A stretch of 64,000 nucleotides of DNA from Streptomyces pacificus (lineage in GTDB: Bacteria; Actinomycetota; Actinomycetes; Streptomycetales; Streptomycetaceae): positions 124,001 to 188,000 of the forward strand of contig NZ_BLLG01000003.1 of assembly GCF_011766325.1 (NCBI RefSeq). The letters run 5' to 3'. The notes under the pieces are model-generated. The model had not been told where the DNA came from. It ran no database searches and was given only the letters and a program-made list of their open reading frames with translations. Both the position numbers and the translations under genes were made by a program. Shown here piece after piece: positions 17,133-27,499 of the stretch. How positions within the stretch are numbered: the stretch's first letter is position 1; the number at the start of each line of letters is the position of its first letter.

Positions 17133-17576
17133 GTGCCCCTCCCCGAGGTCGGCGCGGCTGTTGTGGGGTCCTCATGCCCCCAACCGGCTTGCTGAATGCC
17201 GAAGTTCGGAACGAGGGTAGAAACCCGGCCGCGGGAATCCACGTGCGCGCGGTGGGCGCCCGGGAGCACGGTGCCGCCCGGCCGTGCGACCGGCTTCGGA
17301 CCGGAGCACGCGCCGGGGCGCGTGGAGCTGCCCTGTCCGTGCGCCGACACCATGCGCCGACCCCGTGCGCCGACCCCGTGCGCCGACCCCGTGCGCCGAC
17401 CCCGTGCACCGGCGTTGCTCCTGCGCCGACGCTCCGCGGATCCCGCCGCCTGGTCCCCGCACCACCCGGCGGGACGCCATCGCGGGCCGAGGTCCGCCCG
17501 GATGGCCGGACGCCTCCGGTCACCGGGCCCGCCCGGGGGCGGAGCGCTTCGGCCGGCCGGTCCCGTCTGCGTGGTG
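17133..17576. repeat. Intergenic 13-bp minisatellite (17339-17403) and flanks
   Basis: Five head-to-tail 13-mers of (G/A)TGCGCCGACCCC fill 17339-17403 (the first differs slightly), followed by a decayed sixth. The flanks hold no supported gene; frames across the tract only repeat the unit (ADPVRRPRAPTPC). Lower-G+C DNA at 17170-17225 probably contains the promoter of the FAD oxidoreductase. Confidence 0.75.
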
Positions 17577-18479
17577 TCAGTCGAGCGCCGCGCGGATCGC
17601 CTCGTCGATGGACGGATGGGAGAAGACGAAGCCGGAGTCGAGGAGCTTCCGCGGTACGACCCGCTGGCTGCTGAGCACGTCCTCCGCGAACTCGCCGAGA
17701 AACACCCGCAGCGCCGCCGGTGGCACCGTGAACAGGGTCGGACGGTTGAGCACCCGTCCCATCGCGGCCGTCACCTCGCGTTGGGTGAGCGGCTCCGGGG
17801 CCGTCAGGTTGACCGGGCCCGACAGGGTGCCCGTGTCCACGATATGGCGGAGCGCCGCGATCTCGTCCTGGAGCGAGATAAAGCTCCAGAACTGGCGTCC
17901 GCTGCCCAGCCGCCCGCCCAGGCCCGCCCGGAAGAGCGGGAAGAGCCGGCCCCAGGCACCCCCCTCGCGCGCCACCACCAGCCCGGTGCGGGCGAACGCG
18001 ACCCGGGCGCCGGCCTCCTCGGCCGGCGTCGCCGCGGCCTCCCACTCCTCGCAGACCCGCGGGAGGAAACCCTCACCCGGTGGGGCGCTCTCGTCGACCA
18101 CGCGGTCGCCCGTGTCGCCGTAGTACCCGATCGCCGAACCGCACACCAGCACGCGCGGCGGCTCCTCCAGCGACGCCACCGCCTCCGCGATCGCGGCCGT
18201 GCCCAGCACCCGGCTGTCCCGGATCTTCCTCTTGTACTCCGCGTTCCACCGCCGATCGCCCACCCCGGCGCCCGCGAGATGGACCACGGCCTCACAGCCG
18301 GCGAGGCCCGCCGCGTCCACGAACTGCCGCGCGGGATCCCACCGGACCTCGTCGGCGGCGCGTGGCGGCCGCCGCACGAGCCGTACCACCTCGTGTGCTC
18401 CGCCCGCATTTTCGCCCCGCAGGGACCGCACCAGCGCGGAACCGATCAGACCGCTCGCACCCGTCACAGCAATACGCAT
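17577..18479 (-). CDS. TIGR01777-type NAD(P)-binding epimerase family protein
   Basis: A 300-residue member of the SDR-like group related to YfcH/SDR39U1. The N-terminal Rossmann motif is AVTGASGLIGSALVRSL. The family marker VVHLAGAGVGDRRW and the segment SAIGYYGDTGDRVVDES (with the YYG block) are present, and the C-terminal DUF1731-like part reads VPPAALRVFLGEFAEDVLSSQRV. Some relatives affect division or are annotated as sugar-nucleotide epimerases; the true substrate is unknown. ATG 18479 begins directly at the Rossmann strand. Confidence 0.88.
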   Translation of the reverse strand: MRIAVTGASGLIGSALVRSLRGENAGGAHEVVRLVRRPPRAADEVRWDPARQFVDAAGLAGCEAVVHLAGAGVGDRRWNAEYKRKIRDSRVLGTAAIAEAVASLEEPPRVLVCGSAIGYYGDTGDRVVDESAPPGEGFLPRVCEEWEAAATPAEEAGARVAFARTGLVVAREGGAWGRLFPLFRAGLGGRLGSGRQFWSFISLQDEIAALRHIVDTGTLSGPVNLTAPEPLTQREVTAAMGRVLNRPTLFTVPPAALRVFLGEFAEDVLSSQRVVPRKLLDSGFVFSHPSIDEAIRAALD

Positions 18480-18569
18480 GCGTCACATCCTGCCTCCATC
18501 AGCCCCCGGCCGGGGGGGCGCCCCGCCTGAGCGGGGTGGGCAAGGGCGAGGAACCGAGGGGACGCCCGC

Positions 18570-19319
18570 TCACCGGGTAGCCTCCGGCGCGGGGGCCAAC
18601 GGGCGCAACCCCCCGGACAGTTCCCGCAGACACCGCAGCGCCGGCCCCACGGGCGAGCCGGCGCCGGTGCCGGCGCCCGCCGCCCCGCCGCCCCGGTCAG
18701 CCTCATCGGTCCCTCGGACGTCTTCGCCGCCGTTGCGGGTGGCCCCCTCCGGCGAGTCCGGCGGCGCGTCGGTCGTGGCCCATACCTCCAGCCCGATCCG
18801 CAGTGCGTCCATGGCGACCGCCGCGGCGAGCCGCAGCTCCAGCGGGTCGGCGCCGGGCCCGGCCAGCCGTGCGAACACCGGGGCCAGCCGTTCCTCCGAC
18901 TCCTGGTTCACCCGGTACCAGACCGCCCGGAGCGCCGGATCCCGCAGGGCCGCGCGCAGCAGCGCCCGGGTACGGCGCAGCCCCTCGGCCGTCCCGCCCA
19001 CCGGCACCGCGAGCGCTTCGGCCAGCGTCCGCTCCAGCGCCTCGGGCAGCGGGGTGTCCGGGCCGGTGTTCGCGAGCAGCGCTCGCCAGCGCTCGGCTCC
19101 CACGGCCAGCAGCGGGCCGACGGCGTCGTGCTTGTTGCGGAAGTACCGGTAGAACGTGCGCAGGGCCACCCCCGCGCGGTCGGCGATCTCCTCGGCCGAC
19201 GTGGCGTCCGGGCCGCGCTCGGTGAAGAGCTCCGCGGCGGCTCGGGCGATCTCGAGCCGGGTCGCGGCCTTGCGGCGCTCGGTCAGCGGCCGGCGCGGGG
19301 ACGGCGGCGTGGTGCTCAC
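18570..19319 (-). CDS. TetR-family transcriptional regulator
   Basis: A 249-residue repressor-type protein. The N-terminal DNA-binding domain is clear: IARAAAELFTERGPDATSAE followed by EEIADRAGVALRTFYRYFRN. The ligand-binding part is helical and unassignable, and the C-terminus has a Gly/Ala-rich disordered stretch (about residues 205-228). GTG 19319 is the likely start. It lies 90 bp upstream of the epimerase-family gene on the same strand, so it may regulate that gene and itself; the ligand is unknown. Confidence 0.85.
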   Translation of the reverse strand: MSTTPPSPRRPLTERRKAATRLEIARAAAELFTERGPDATSAEEIADRAGVALRTFYRYFRNKHDAVGPLLAVGAERWRALLANTGPDTPLPEALERTLAEALAVPVGGTAEGLRRTRALLRAALRDPALRAVWYRVNQESEERLAPVFARLAGPGADPLELRLAAAVAMDALRIGLEVWATTDAPPDSPEGATRNGGEDVRGTDEADRGGGAAGAGTGAGSPVGPALRCLRELSGGLRPLAPAPEATR

Positions 19320-19447
19320 CGGACGAGGGTACGCCCGTCGGGGGCCGGCGCCGGCGTCCGTCAGGACCGGACACGTCCCCCGCCTGTCCGGAGATCCGTC
19401 GGTCCGGAGAACCGCCTCGCGCCGGGCGGGCCACGGGCGGGGAAGTC

Positions 19448-19966
19448 CTAGGAACCGAAGCGCTCCCAGAGCGCCGGGAACCGCTCCGCGAGCGCACGGT
19501 CGCTCTCCAGGTCCAACGGTGCGCCGTCCGGCTCCGGGGGCTGCGCCGCGATCCCCGGATCGGGTGCGGCCGTTCCGGTGAGCTGCTCGTACGCCTCGTC
19601 CGCCGCGTACCCCAGCTCCTCACCGTCCCCGTCGACGTCCTCGTCGAAGTCGTCCAGCAGTTCGGCGAGGGAGTCCGGGTCGTGCACCGCGCCTTCGAAG
19701 ACCTCCCGGCCCTGGCCGATCAGCCAGCAGCGGAAGTAGTCGAACGCGTCGTCGCTGGCCCCACCCAGCAGCACGGCGGCCGCACCCCACAGATCCCAGC
19801 GGTACGCGCGGTGGTAGCGGGCTTCGAAGTGCCGCGCGAAGTCCAGCACGGAGTCGGGGTCGAGTCGCAGCAGCCGTTCGACGAGCAGGTCGGCGTGGTC
19901 CTCGGGGTCGCCCTCGGCCGCCGCGCGCGTGCTGTCGATGATCTCCCAGAACTCCGTCTCGTCCAT
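19448..19966 (-). CDS. DUF4240 domain protein
   Basis: A 172-residue acidic protein beginning MDETEFWEIIDSTR, with FARHFEARYHRAYRWDLWGA and FRCWLIGQGREVFEGAVHD, the signature of DUF4240. No signal or membrane segment is seen, so it is probably cytoplasmic. Relatives often accompany polymorphic-toxin or SMI1-like proteins, but none is nearby. I chose ATG 19966; an in-frame codon just before it is also possible. The function is unknown. Confidence 0.8.
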   Translation of the reverse strand: MDETEFWEIIDSTRAAAEGDPEDHADLLVERLLRLDPDSVLDFARHFEARYHRAYRWDLWGAAAVLLGGASDDAFDYFRCWLIGQGREVFEGAVHDPDSLAELLDDFDEDVDGDGEELGYAADEAYEQLTGTAAPDPGIAAQPPEPDGAPLDLESDRALAERFPALWERFGS

Positions 19967-20190
19967 CACGGGACAAGCATCAGGGCTCGCGCGGGGCCAC
20001 GCACGTGGAGCGGCCGGGAATCCCCCGCGGAAACGGTTCTCCCGCGGATGGATCCCGCGCGGACGGACTCCTCGGGCGGATCCCGTGGCCGGCGCGGGGA
20101 CGCCCCCCGCTGCGAACCCCCCGAACCCCGCGGGCCGAGGGGACCGCAGGGGCCGCAGGAACCGCGGGGGCGTCCGGCGGTGCGCTCGGC

Positions 20191-22893
20191 TCAGAAGCCG
20201 TAGCGCTCGCGGGCCTCCTTGACCGCGGAGGCCGGCACCTCGCCGCGGCGGGCGAGCTGAGCCAGTGCCGCGACCACGACCGACTGCGCGTCGACGCCGA
20301 AGTGGCGGCGGGCCGCCTCACGGGTGTCCGACAGGCCGAAGCCGTCCGCGCCCAGTGACGACCAGTCCTGCTCCACCCACTGGGCGATCTGGTCCGGCAC
20401 CTGCCGCATGTAGTCGCTCACCGCGAGCACCGGACCCTCGGCGCCCTCCAGGGCCCGGCGCACATACGGGACGCGGGACTCGCCGCGCAGCATCGCCTCG
20501 TCCGCCTCCAGCGCGTCGCGCCGCAGCTCGGTCCAGGAGGTCGCCGACCACACGTCCGCCGTGACGCCCCACTCGGCGGCCAGCAGACGCTGCGCCTCCA
20601 GCGCCCAGTGGATCGCCGTGCCCGAGGCGAGCAGTTGGATGCGCGGGTCGTCCGCCGCGCCCTCGCCCTCCTTGAAGCGGTACAGGCCGCGGACGATGCC
20701 CTCGTCCACGCCCTCCGGCTTCGCGGGCTGCGGCATCGGCTCGTTGTAGACCGTCAGGTAGTAGAAGACGTCCGGGTCCTCGTCCGGGCGGGCCTCGCCG
20801 AACATGCGGCGCAGACCGTCCTTGACGATGGCCGCGACCTCGTAGGCGAACGCCGGGTCGTAGCTGAGCGCCGCCGGGTTCGTCGCCGCGATCACCGGCG
20901 AGTGGCCGTCCGCGTGCTGCAGGCCCTCGCCGGTCAGGGTGGTGCGGCCGGCCGTGGCGCCGACGAGGAAGCCCCTGCCGAGCTGGTCGGCGAGCTGCCA
21001 CATCTGGTCGGCGGTGCGCTGCCAGCCGAACATCGAGTAGAAGATGTAGAAGGGGATCATCGTCTCGCCGTGGGTGGCGTACGACGATGCGGCGGCGATG
21101 AAGTCCGCCATCGAGCCGGCCTCGGTGATGCCCTCGTTGAGGATCTGGCCGTTCTCCGCCTCGCGGTAGTACATCAGCTGGTCGCGGTCGACCGGCTCGT
21201 ACGTCTGGCCCTTCGGCGAGTAGATGCCGAGCGAGGGGAACAGCGACTCCATACCGAAGGTGCGGGCCTCGTCGGGGACGATCGGCACCCAGCGCCTGCC
21301 GGTCTCCTTGTCGCGGATCAGGTCCTTGACCAGGCGGACGAAGGCCATGGTCGTCGCCACGGACTGATTGCCGGAGCCCTTGTCGAAGGCGGTGAACGCC
21401 TTCTCGGCGGGCGCGGGCAGCGGGGCGACCGGGTGGACGCGGCGGGCCGGGGCCGGGCCGCCGAGGGCCGCGCGGCGCTCCTTCAGATAGCGGACCTCGG
21501 GGGAGTCGGCGCCGGGGTGGCCGTAGGGCACCTGTCCGTCGGCGAAGTCGCCGTCCCGGATCGGCAGGTCGAGCAGGTCCCGCATCGCCCTGAACTCGTC
21601 CACCGTCAGCTTCTTCATCTGGTGGTTGGCGTTCTTGGACGCGAAGCCCTCGCCGAGCGTGTGGCCCTTGACGGTCTGGGCCAGGATCACCGTCGGCGCG
21701 CCCTTGAACTCCACGGCGGCCTTGTAGGCGGCGTACACCTTGCGCGGCTCATGACCGCCGCGCGACAGGTGGAAGCACTCGAGGATTTTGTCGTCGCTCA
21801 GCAGCCCCGCCATCTCGGCGAGTGCGGGGTCCTTGCCGAAGAAGTCCTCGCGGATGTAGGCGGCGTCACGGGTCTGGTACGTCTGGACCTGCGCGTCCGG
21901 GACCTCGCGCAGCCGGCGGACCAGGGCGCCTGTGGTGTCGAGCCGGAAGAGCTCGTCCCAGGCGTTGCCCCAGAGGGTCTTCACGACGTTCCAGCCGGCG
22001 CCGCGGAACTGGGCCTCCAGCTCCTGCACGATCTTGAAGTTGGCGCGGACCGGGCCGTCGAGTCGCTGCAGGTTGCAGTTGATGACGAAGGTCAGGTTGT
22101 CCAGGCCCTCGCGAGCGGCGAGCGCGAGTGCCGCGGTCGACTCGGGCTCGTCCATCTCGCCGTCGCCGAGGAACGCCCAGACGTGCGAAGCGGAGACGTC
22201 CTTGATGCGGCGGCTGGTCAGATAGCGGTTGAAGCGCGCCTGGTAGATCGCCGAGAGTGGGCCGAGACCCATGGAGACCGTCGGGAACTCCCACAGCCAG
22301 GGCAGCCGGCGCGGGTGCGGGTAGGACGGGAGGCCGCGGCCGCCGGCCTCCTGCCGGAAGTTGTCCAGGTGTGCCTCGGTGAGGCGGCCGTCGAGGAAGG
22401 CCCGGGCGTAGATGCCGGGGGAGGCGTGGCCCTGGATGTACAGCTGGTCGCCGGAGTCGCCGGCCTCGGAGGTGCCCCCGCCCTCCTTCCCCCGGAAGAA
22501 GTGGTTGAAGCCGGTCTCGTAGAGCCAGGCGGCGGAGGCGAAGGTGGCGATGTGCCCGCCGACGCCGTGCCGGGAGCCTCGGGTGACCATGGCCGCTGCG
22601 TTCCACCGGTTCCAGGCGGTGATCCGGCGCTCCATCTCCTCGTCACCTGCCGGAAGCGGCTCGGCGTCGGTCGGGATGGTGTTGACGTGGTCCGTTTCCA
22701 GGAGCTTGGGCAGATCGAGCCCGTCCACACCCTCGGCGTGCTGGAGGGTGCGGCGCATCAGGTACGCGGCGCGATGCGGGCCGGCGGCCCTGGTGACGGC
22801 GTCGAGGGAGGCCGCCCATTCGGCGGTCTCCTCGGTGTCACGGTCCGGGAGCTGGTCGAGCTCGCTCGGAAGCATGGCTACGGGGTCGGTCAT
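20191..22893 (-). CDS. aceE: Pyruvate dehydrogenase E1 component, homodimeric type
   Basis: A 900-residue thiamine-diphosphate enzyme that decarboxylates pyruvate and acetylates the lipoyl groups of E2. It has the homodimeric AceE layout. The ThDP motif lies around [12 protein letters not shown]...[25 protein letters not shown] and RYYKEVR-type second-domain segments such as [20 protein letters not shown] and [14 protein letters not shown] follow. ATG 22893 has GGAAGG nine bases upstream and gives the usual N-terminus. The matching E2 and E3 genes lie 1-4 kb upstream, separated by a GntR-type regulator gene. Confidence 0.95.
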   Translation of the reverse strand: MTDPVAMLPSELDQLPDRDTEETAEWAASLDAVTRAAGPHRAAYLMRRTLQHAEGVDGLDLPKLLETDHVNTIPTDAEPLPAGDEEMERRITAWNRWNAAAMVTRGSRHGVGGHIATFASAAWLYETGFNHFFRGKEGGGTSEAGDSGDQLYIQGHASPGIYARAFLDGRLTEAHLDNFRQEAGGRGLPSYPHPRRLPWLWEFPTVSMGLGPLSAIYQARFNRYLTSRRIKDVSASHVWAFLGDGEMDEPESTAALALAAREGLDNLTFVINCNLQRLDGPVRANFKIVQELEAQFRGAGWNVVKTLWGNAWDELFRLDTTGALVRRLREVPDAQVQTYQTRDAAYIREDFFGKDPALAEMAGLLSDDKILECFHLSRGGHEPRKVYAAYKAAVEFKGAPTVILAQTVKGHTLGEGFASKNANHQMKKLTVDEFRAMRDLLDLPIRDGDFADGQVPYGHPGADSPEVRYLKERRAALGGPAPARRVHPVAPLPAPAEKAFTAFDKGSGNQSVATTMAFVRLVKDLIRDKETGRRWVPIVPDEARTFGMESLFPSLGIYSPKGQTYEPVDRDQLMYYREAENGQILNEGITEAGSMADFIAAASSYATHGETMIPFYIFYSMFGWQRTADQMWQLADQLGRGFLVGATAGRTTLTGEGLQHADGHSPVIAATNPAALSYDPAFAYEVAAIVKDGLRRMFGEARPDEDPDVFYYLTVYNEPMPQPAKPEGVDEGIVRGLYRFKEGEGAADDPRIQLLASGTAIHWALEAQRLLAAEWGVTADVWSATSWTELRRDALEADEAMLRGESRVPYVRRALEGAEGPVLAVSDYMRQVPDQIAQWVEQDWSSLGADGFGLSDTREAARRHFGVDAQSVVVAALAQLARRGEVPASAVKEARERYGF

Positions 22894-22999
22894 GACACCG
22901 CCTTCCGGAGAGGGAGGAGGGGTGGAGAGGTGGAGGGGGCCTTGTCTGGCAGGACGGGGCCGGGCGGACCGGTGAGTCCGTGGTGAACTGTAAGCCTCC

Positions 23000-23014
23000 G
23001 ATCGATGATCGATC
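23000..23014. promoter_or_regulatory. 15-bp palindrome upstream of aceE
   Basis: GATCGAT-G-ATCGATC is a perfect 7-bp inverted repeat around one central base, 107 bp upstream of the aceE start in a local A+T-rich dip. It is a candidate operator for the GntR-type regulator encoded directly upstream, or for another factor. GntR/FadR proteins usually bind short imperfect palindromes, so the fit is plausible but unproven. Confidence 0.4.
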
Positions 23015-23137
23015 AAAGCGTTCGGGAGGAAACTTCTTCACTTGGAGAAAGTCGGCACAGGGTGCCGCGAAACGGGGCACCCGGTGCCGGTGTCATCACT
23101 GGTGTGAGCTGTGGAGGGTCCTGGTGGGATCCCTGAT

Positions 23138-23761
23138 TCAGGCGCGGGGCGCGCAGCCCAGGACGTGGGCCTTGACGAGGGCGCCGATCCGCGGATCACG
23201 GCGGCGGAACGCCTCCACCAGATCCTCGTGCTCCTCGGCGTAGGATTTCTGCTTCGTCCCCAGCCACCGGATGGACAGCGCGGTGAAGACCTCGATCCCC
23301 AGGCCCTCCCAGGTATGCAGCAGCACTCCGTTGCCCGCCGCCCTGACCAGCTCCCGGTGGAACGCCACCGTGTGCCGCACCTGAGCCGTCCCGTCCGCGG
23401 TGCGGTCCGCCTCGTACAGCGCCGCGACGTGCGGTTCCAGCGCCGAGCAGTCGGCGGCCAGCCTCTCCGCGGCCAGCTCGGCGGCGATCTGCTCCAGCCC
23501 GGCCCGGACCGGGTAGCTCTCCTCCAGGTCCGCCGCGGTGAGGTTGCGCACCCGGACGCCCTTGTTGGGTGCCGACTCGATCAGCCGGAGGGACTCCAGC
23601 TCGCGCAGGGCCTCCCGTACGGGCGTCTGGCTCACGGCCAGCTCCGTGGCGATGCGGCGCTCCACGATCCGCTCGCCGGGCTTCCAGCGGCCGCTGACGA
23701 TGCCCTCCACGATGTGCTCGCGGATCTGGTCGCGCAGCGAGTGGACGACGGGCATGGTCAT
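23138..23761 (-). CDS. GntR-family (FadR/FCD type) transcriptional regulator
   Basis: A 207-residue regulator with an N-terminal winged helix (LRDQIREHIVEGIVSGRWKP; VSQTPVREALRELESLRLIE) and a C-terminal FCD effector domain. The latter carries Asp/His positions for metal or acid binding (HTVAFHRELVRAAGN, EEHEDLVEAFRRRD). ATG 23761 is chosen because AAGGAG lies eight bases upstream; an ATG five codons earlier has none. It sits between the E2 gene and aceE, all on the minus strand, so control of pyruvate dehydrogenase by a carboxylate effector (as for PdhR) is the natural guess. Confidence 0.85.
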   Translation of the reverse strand: MTMPVVHSLRDQIREHIVEGIVSGRWKPGERIVERRIATELAVSQTPVREALRELESLRLIESAPNKGVRVRNLTAADLEESYPVRAGLEQIAAELAAERLAADCSALEPHVAALYEADRTADGTAQVRHTVAFHRELVRAAGNGVLLHTWEGLGIEVFTALSIRWLGTKQKSYAEEHEDLVEAFRRRDPRIGALVKAHVLGCAPRA

Positions 23762-23800
23762 GGACCGCTCCTTCAATGAAGAGAAGACCCCTCGACAATA

Positions 23801-23846
23801 CGGCGGCGGCCGTACCGGGAAGTACTCCCGGGTACGGCCGCCGCCG
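23801..23846 (-). terminator. Terminator hairpin after the E2 gene
   Basis: CGGCGGCGGCCGTACC and GGTACGGCCGCCGCCG form a 16-bp stem extended by GGGA/TCCC with one bulged base. It lies 24 bp past the E2 stop and ends 40 bp before the GntR-regulator start, separating the lpdA-E2 transcript from the regulator. Confidence 0.7.
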
Positions 23847-23869
23847 GTGGGGCTGGTGACAGCCGGGGC

Positions 23870-25732
23870 TCAGAGACCGAGTTCGACCTCGAACTCACCG
23901 GCTTCCAAGATGTCCTTGACCGCGGTCAGGTAGCGCGCGGCGTCGGCGCCGTCCACCAGGCGGTGGTCGTAGGACAGCGTCAGATACGTCATGTCGCGGA
24001 CGCCGATGACCGTGCCCTCGGGCGTCTCGATGACGGCCGGACGCTTCACCGTGGCGCCGATGCCCAGGATCGCGACCTGGTTCGGCGGCACGATGATCGT
24101 GTCGAAGAGCGCACCGCGCGAGCCGGTGTTGCTGATCGTGAACGTCGCACCGGCCAGCTCGTCCGGCGTGATCTTGTTGCCGCGGACCTTGCCCGCGAGA
24201 TCGGCGGTGGCCTTGGCGATGCCGGCCAGGTTGAGGTCGCCCGCCCCCTTGATGACCGGGGTCATCAGGCCCTTCTCGGAGTCGACGGCGATGCCGACGT
24301 TCTCCGAGTCGAAGTAGGTGACGGTGCCCTCGTCCTCGTTGATCCGGGCGTTGACGACCGGGTGGGCCTTCAGCGCCTGGGCCGCGGCCTTGACGAAGAA
24401 CGGCATCGGGGAGAGCTTGACGCCCTCGCGGGCCGCGAACGCGTCCTTGGCCTGTGCGCGCAGCCGCATCAGCCGGGTGACGTCGACCTCGACGACCGAG
24501 GAGAGCTGTGCCTGGCCGTGGAGCGCCTTCATCATGTTGTCGCCGATGACCTTGCGCATACGGGTCATCTTGACCGTCTGGCCGCGCAGCGGGGACACCT
24601 CGAGAGCCGGGGCCTTCTTCCGGTCCGGTGCCGCTGCCGGTGCCTGAGCCGCCGGGGCGGGCGCGGCGGCGGCCTTCGCGGCCTCGGCGGCGGCGACGAC
24701 GTCCTGCTTGCGGATGCGGCCGCCGACACCGGTGCCCTTGACCGTGGACAGGTCCACGCCGTTCTCGGTGGCCAGCTTGCGCACCAGCGGTGTGACATAG
24801 GCGCCGTCGTCCGCGGCCTGGGCGGCGGGGGCCGGAGCCTGGGCCGCGGCGGGCTCGGCCGGAGCCGGCGCGGGTGCCGCCGCGGGCCTGGCCGGCGCGG
24901 GTGCCGGTGCGGGCTTGGCCGGCGCGGGCGCCGGTGCCTGAGCCGCCGGGGTGGGCGCGGCGGCGGGCGCGGACTGCGCCGGAGCCTCCGGTGCCGGGGC
25001 CTGGGCGGCCGGGGCGGGTGCCGGTGCCGGTGCCGCTGGGGCGGGCGCGGCGGCGGGCTGGGCCGGTGCCTGGCCCGGCTCGGCGGGCGCGGCCGGAGCG
25101 GCGCCCGGGGCACCGATGACGGCGAGCTTCGCGCCGACCTCGGCGGTCTCGTCCTCGGCGACCACGATCTCCAGCAGCACACCCGAGGTCGGTGCGGGGA
25201 TCTCGGTGTCGACCTTGTCGGTGGACACCTCCAGCAGCGGCTCGTCCTCGGCGACCTCCTCGCCGACCTCCTTCAGCCAGCGGGTGACGGTGCCCTCGGT
25301 GACCGACTCGCCCAGCGCGGGCAGGACCACGTCGGTGCCCTCCGCGCCGCTGCCGCCGGCGGGCTCGGCGGCCGGTGCGGGCTGCTGCGGCGCGGGCGCC
25401 TGGGCGGCGGGTTCGGCGGCGGGAGCCGCCTGCTGCGGTGCGGGCGCCTGGACCTGCTCGGCGGCCGGGGCGGGCGCGGCGGCGGGCGCCCCGGAGCCGT
25501 CGTCGATCACGGCCAGCTCGGCGCCGACCTCGATGGTCTCGTCCTCGGCGACCTTGATGGACGCCAGCACGCCGGAGGCCGGTGCGGGGATCTCGGTGTC
25601 GACCTTGTCGGTGGACACCTCCAGCAGCGGCTCGTCGGCCTCGACGCGTTCGCCCTCGGCCTTCAGCCAGCGGGTGACGGTGCCCTCGGTGACGCTCTCG
25701 CCGAGCGCCGGAAGGGTTACGGAAACCGGCAT
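23870..25732 (-). CDS. sucB: Dihydrolipoamide acyltransferase (E2) with two lipoyl domains
   Basis: A 620-residue E2. Two lipoyl domains carry the lipoylated lysines Lys43 and Lys173 (both in [12 protein letters not shown]). They are joined by Ala/Pro/Gln-rich swinging linkers, the last one about 90 residues long. A peripheral-subunit-binding domain follows ([18 protein letters not shown], about 310-345), then the acyltransferase domain ending in [15 protein letters not shown] with the catalytic His and Asp. In actinobacteria this protein is usually named SucB and serves the shared pyruvate/2-oxoglutarate dehydrogenase complex. The two lipoyl regions are nearly identical in DNA, consistent with internal duplication. 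It is downstream of lpdA with a 56-bp gap. Confidence 0.93.
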   Translation of the reverse strand: MPVSVTLPALGESVTEGTVTRWLKAEGERVEADEPLLEVSTDKVDTEIPAPASGVLASIKVAEDETIEVGAELAVIDDGSGAPAAAPAPAAEQVQAPAPQQAAPAAEPAAQAPAPQQPAPAAEPAGGSGAEGTDVVLPALGESVTEGTVTRWLKEVGEEVAEDEPLLEVSTDKVDTEIPAPTSGVLLEIVVAEDETAEVGAKLAVIGAPGAAPAAPAEPGQAPAQPAAAPAPAAPAPAPAPAAQAPAPEAPAQSAPAAAPTPAAQAPAPAPAKPAPAPAPARPAAAPAPAPAEPAAAQAPAPAAQAADDGAYVTPLVRKLATENGVDLSTVKGTGVGGRIRKQDVVAAAEAAKAAAAPAPAAQAPAAAPDRKKAPALEVSPLRGQTVKMTRMRKVIGDNMMKALHGQAQLSSVVEVDVTRLMRLRAQAKDAFAAREGVKLSPMPFFVKAAAQALKAHPVVNARINEDEGTVTYFDSENVGIAVDSEKGLMTPVIKGAGDLNLAGIAKATADLAGKVRGNKITPDELAGATFTISNTGSRGALFDTIIVPPNQVAILGIGATVKRPAVIETPEGTVIGVRDMTYLTLSYDHRLVDGADAARYLTAVKDILEAGEFEVELGL

Positions 25733-25788
25733 GGTTTCGGTTGCTCCTTACGAAAGTGCGGTAGTGGTCGTCGCGCCCGTGACCGAGA

Positions 25789-27177
25789 TCAGTCGTGGGA
25801 GTGGAGGGGCTTGCCCGCGAGGGCCAGATGGGCCTCGCCGAGCGCCTCGGTCTGCGTCGGGTGCGCGTGGACGAGCTGCGCGACCTCGGCCGGCAGAGCC
25901 TCCCAGTTGTAGATCAGCTGGGCCTCGCCGACCTGCTCGCCCATACGGTCACCGACCATGTGGACGCCGACGACGGCACCGTCCTTGACCTGGACGAGCT
26001 TGATCTCGCCCGCGGTCTTGAGGATCTTGCTCTTGCCGTTGCCCGCCAGGTTGTACTTCAGAGCGACGACCTTGTCCGCGCCGTAGACCTCCTTGGCCTT
26101 GGCCTCGGACAGGCCCACGGAGGCGACCTCCGGGTGGCAGTAGGTCACCTTCGGCACACCGTCGTAGTCGATCGGCACGGTCTTCAGACCGGCCAGACGC
26201 TCCGCCACCAGGATGCCCTCGGCGAAGCCGACGTGAGCGAGCTGGAGGGTCGGGACCAGGTCGCCGACTGCGGAGACGGTCGGCACGTTCGTCCGCATGT
26301 ACTCGTCGACCAGGACATAGCCGCGGTCCATCGCGACGCCCTGCTCCTCGTAGCCGAGGCCCTGGGAGACCGGGCCGCGGCCCACGGCGACCAGCAGCAC
26401 CTCCGCCTCGAAGGTCTTGCCGTCGGCGAGGGTGACCCGCACACCGTCCTCGGTGTACTCGGCCTTCTCGAAGAAGGTGCCCAGGTTGAACGCGATGCCG
26501 CGCTTGCGGAAGGCGCGCTCGAGGAGCTTGGAGCTGTTCTCGTCCTCGGCCGGGACGAGGTGCTTCAGCGCCTCGACGATCGTGATGTCGGTGCCGAACG
26601 ACTTCCAGGCCGAGGCGAACTCGACGCCGATGACGCCCCCGCCCAGGACGATCGCGGACTTCGGCACGCGGTCCAGGACCAGCGCGTGGTCGGAGGAGAT
26701 GATCCGGTTGCCGTCGATGGTCAGACCGGGCAGCGACTTCGGCACGGAACCGGTGGCGAGCAGGACGTGGCGGCCCTCGACCCGGCGGCCGTCGACGTCG
26801 ACGGACGTGGGGGAGGACAGCCGGCCCTCGCCCTCGATGTACGTGACCTTGCGGGAGGCGATCAGACCCTGCAGGCCCTTGTACAGCCCGGAGATCACCT
26901 CGTCCTTGTACTTGTGGACCGCCGGGACGTCGATGCCCTCGAAGGTGGCCTTGACGCCGAACTGCTCGCTGTCGCGCGCCGCGTCGGCGACCTCGCCGGC
27001 GTGCAGCAGGGCCTTGGTGGGAATGCATCCGCGGTGCAGGCAGGTGCCGCCGACCTTGTCCTTCTCGATCAGGGCGACGTCCAGGCCCAGCTGCGCTCCG
27101 CGCAGGGCCGCGGCGTAACCACCGCTGCCACCGCCGAGGATCACTAGGTCGAAAACGGTGCTGGCGTCGTTCGCCAC
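25789..27177 (-). CDS. lpdA: Dihydrolipoyl dehydrogenase (E3)
   Basis: A 462-residue flavoprotein that reoxidises dihydrolipoyl groups on E2 using NAD. The FAD-binding motif VILGGGSGGYAAAL and the redox disulfide Cys46/Cys51 in GGTCLHRGCIPTK are visible. So are the NAD-binding GGGVIGVEFASAW, the second FAD motif (VSAVGDLV) and the catalytic HAHPTQTEALGE. GTG 27177 has GGAGGACG upstream. It is the promoter-proximal gene of the lpdA-sucB pair. Confidence 0.96.
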   Translation of the reverse strand: MANDASTVFDLVILGGGSGGYAAALRGAQLGLDVALIEKDKVGGTCLHRGCIPTKALLHAGEVADAARDSEQFGVKATFEGIDVPAVHKYKDEVISGLYKGLQGLIASRKVTYIEGEGRLSSPTSVDVDGRRVEGRHVLLATGSVPKSLPGLTIDGNRIISSDHALVLDRVPKSAIVLGGGVIGVEFASAWKSFGTDITIVEALKHLVPAEDENSSKLLERAFRKRGIAFNLGTFFEKAEYTEDGVRVTLADGKTFEAEVLLVAVGRGPVSQGLGYEEQGVAMDRGYVLVDEYMRTNVPTVSAVGDLVPTLQLAHVGFAEGILVAERLAGLKTVPIDYDGVPKVTYCHPEVASVGLSEAKAKEVYGADKVVALKYNLAGNGKSKILKTAGEIKLVQVKDGAVVGVHMVGDRMGEQVGEAQLIYNWEALPAEVAQLVHAHPTQTEALGEAHLALAGKPLHSHD

Positions 27178-27499
27178 GTCACGTCCTCCATGCATGTGCG
27201 CCGGGCGCCGGCGTCTCCCAGGGCGGGGGACGACCGGACGGCGGCTGGTGTTCGGCCGCTTGTCTTCGGCCCTGTGGTGGGGGCCCTGTCCTGCCGGGAA
27301 CCCATCTTCGCACTTGTCGGCGGGAGACGGGACGCCGGGCCGGGATACGGGACGGCACCGCGACCGCCCCCGACGGTTACCCGTGCGTAGGAACCCGCGG
27401 ATTCCGTCGTTGGCCAACGGAGGGCCGGCGCCCGCTATTCCCCCGCTCCCACTGTTCCCGGGTTCCCGCGCTCCCGCCGGGGCGGAGGCCCGGCCCGGC

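Noticed and set aside
17339..17403. 13-bp array considered as a CRISPR
   Set aside because: Units are directly adjacent with no spacers and are far too short for CRISPR repeats.
20608..22986. A 792-codon open frame antisense to aceE
   Set aside because: It mirrors aceE exactly and arises because high G+C leaves few stop codons on the opposite strand; the sense frame encodes a full, motif-complete E1 enzyme.
23963..25912. Long plus-strand frames opposite sucB and lpdA
   Set aside because: They encode Gly/Arg/Leu repeats that mirror the Ala/Pro linkers of the E2; no independent start signal or family.
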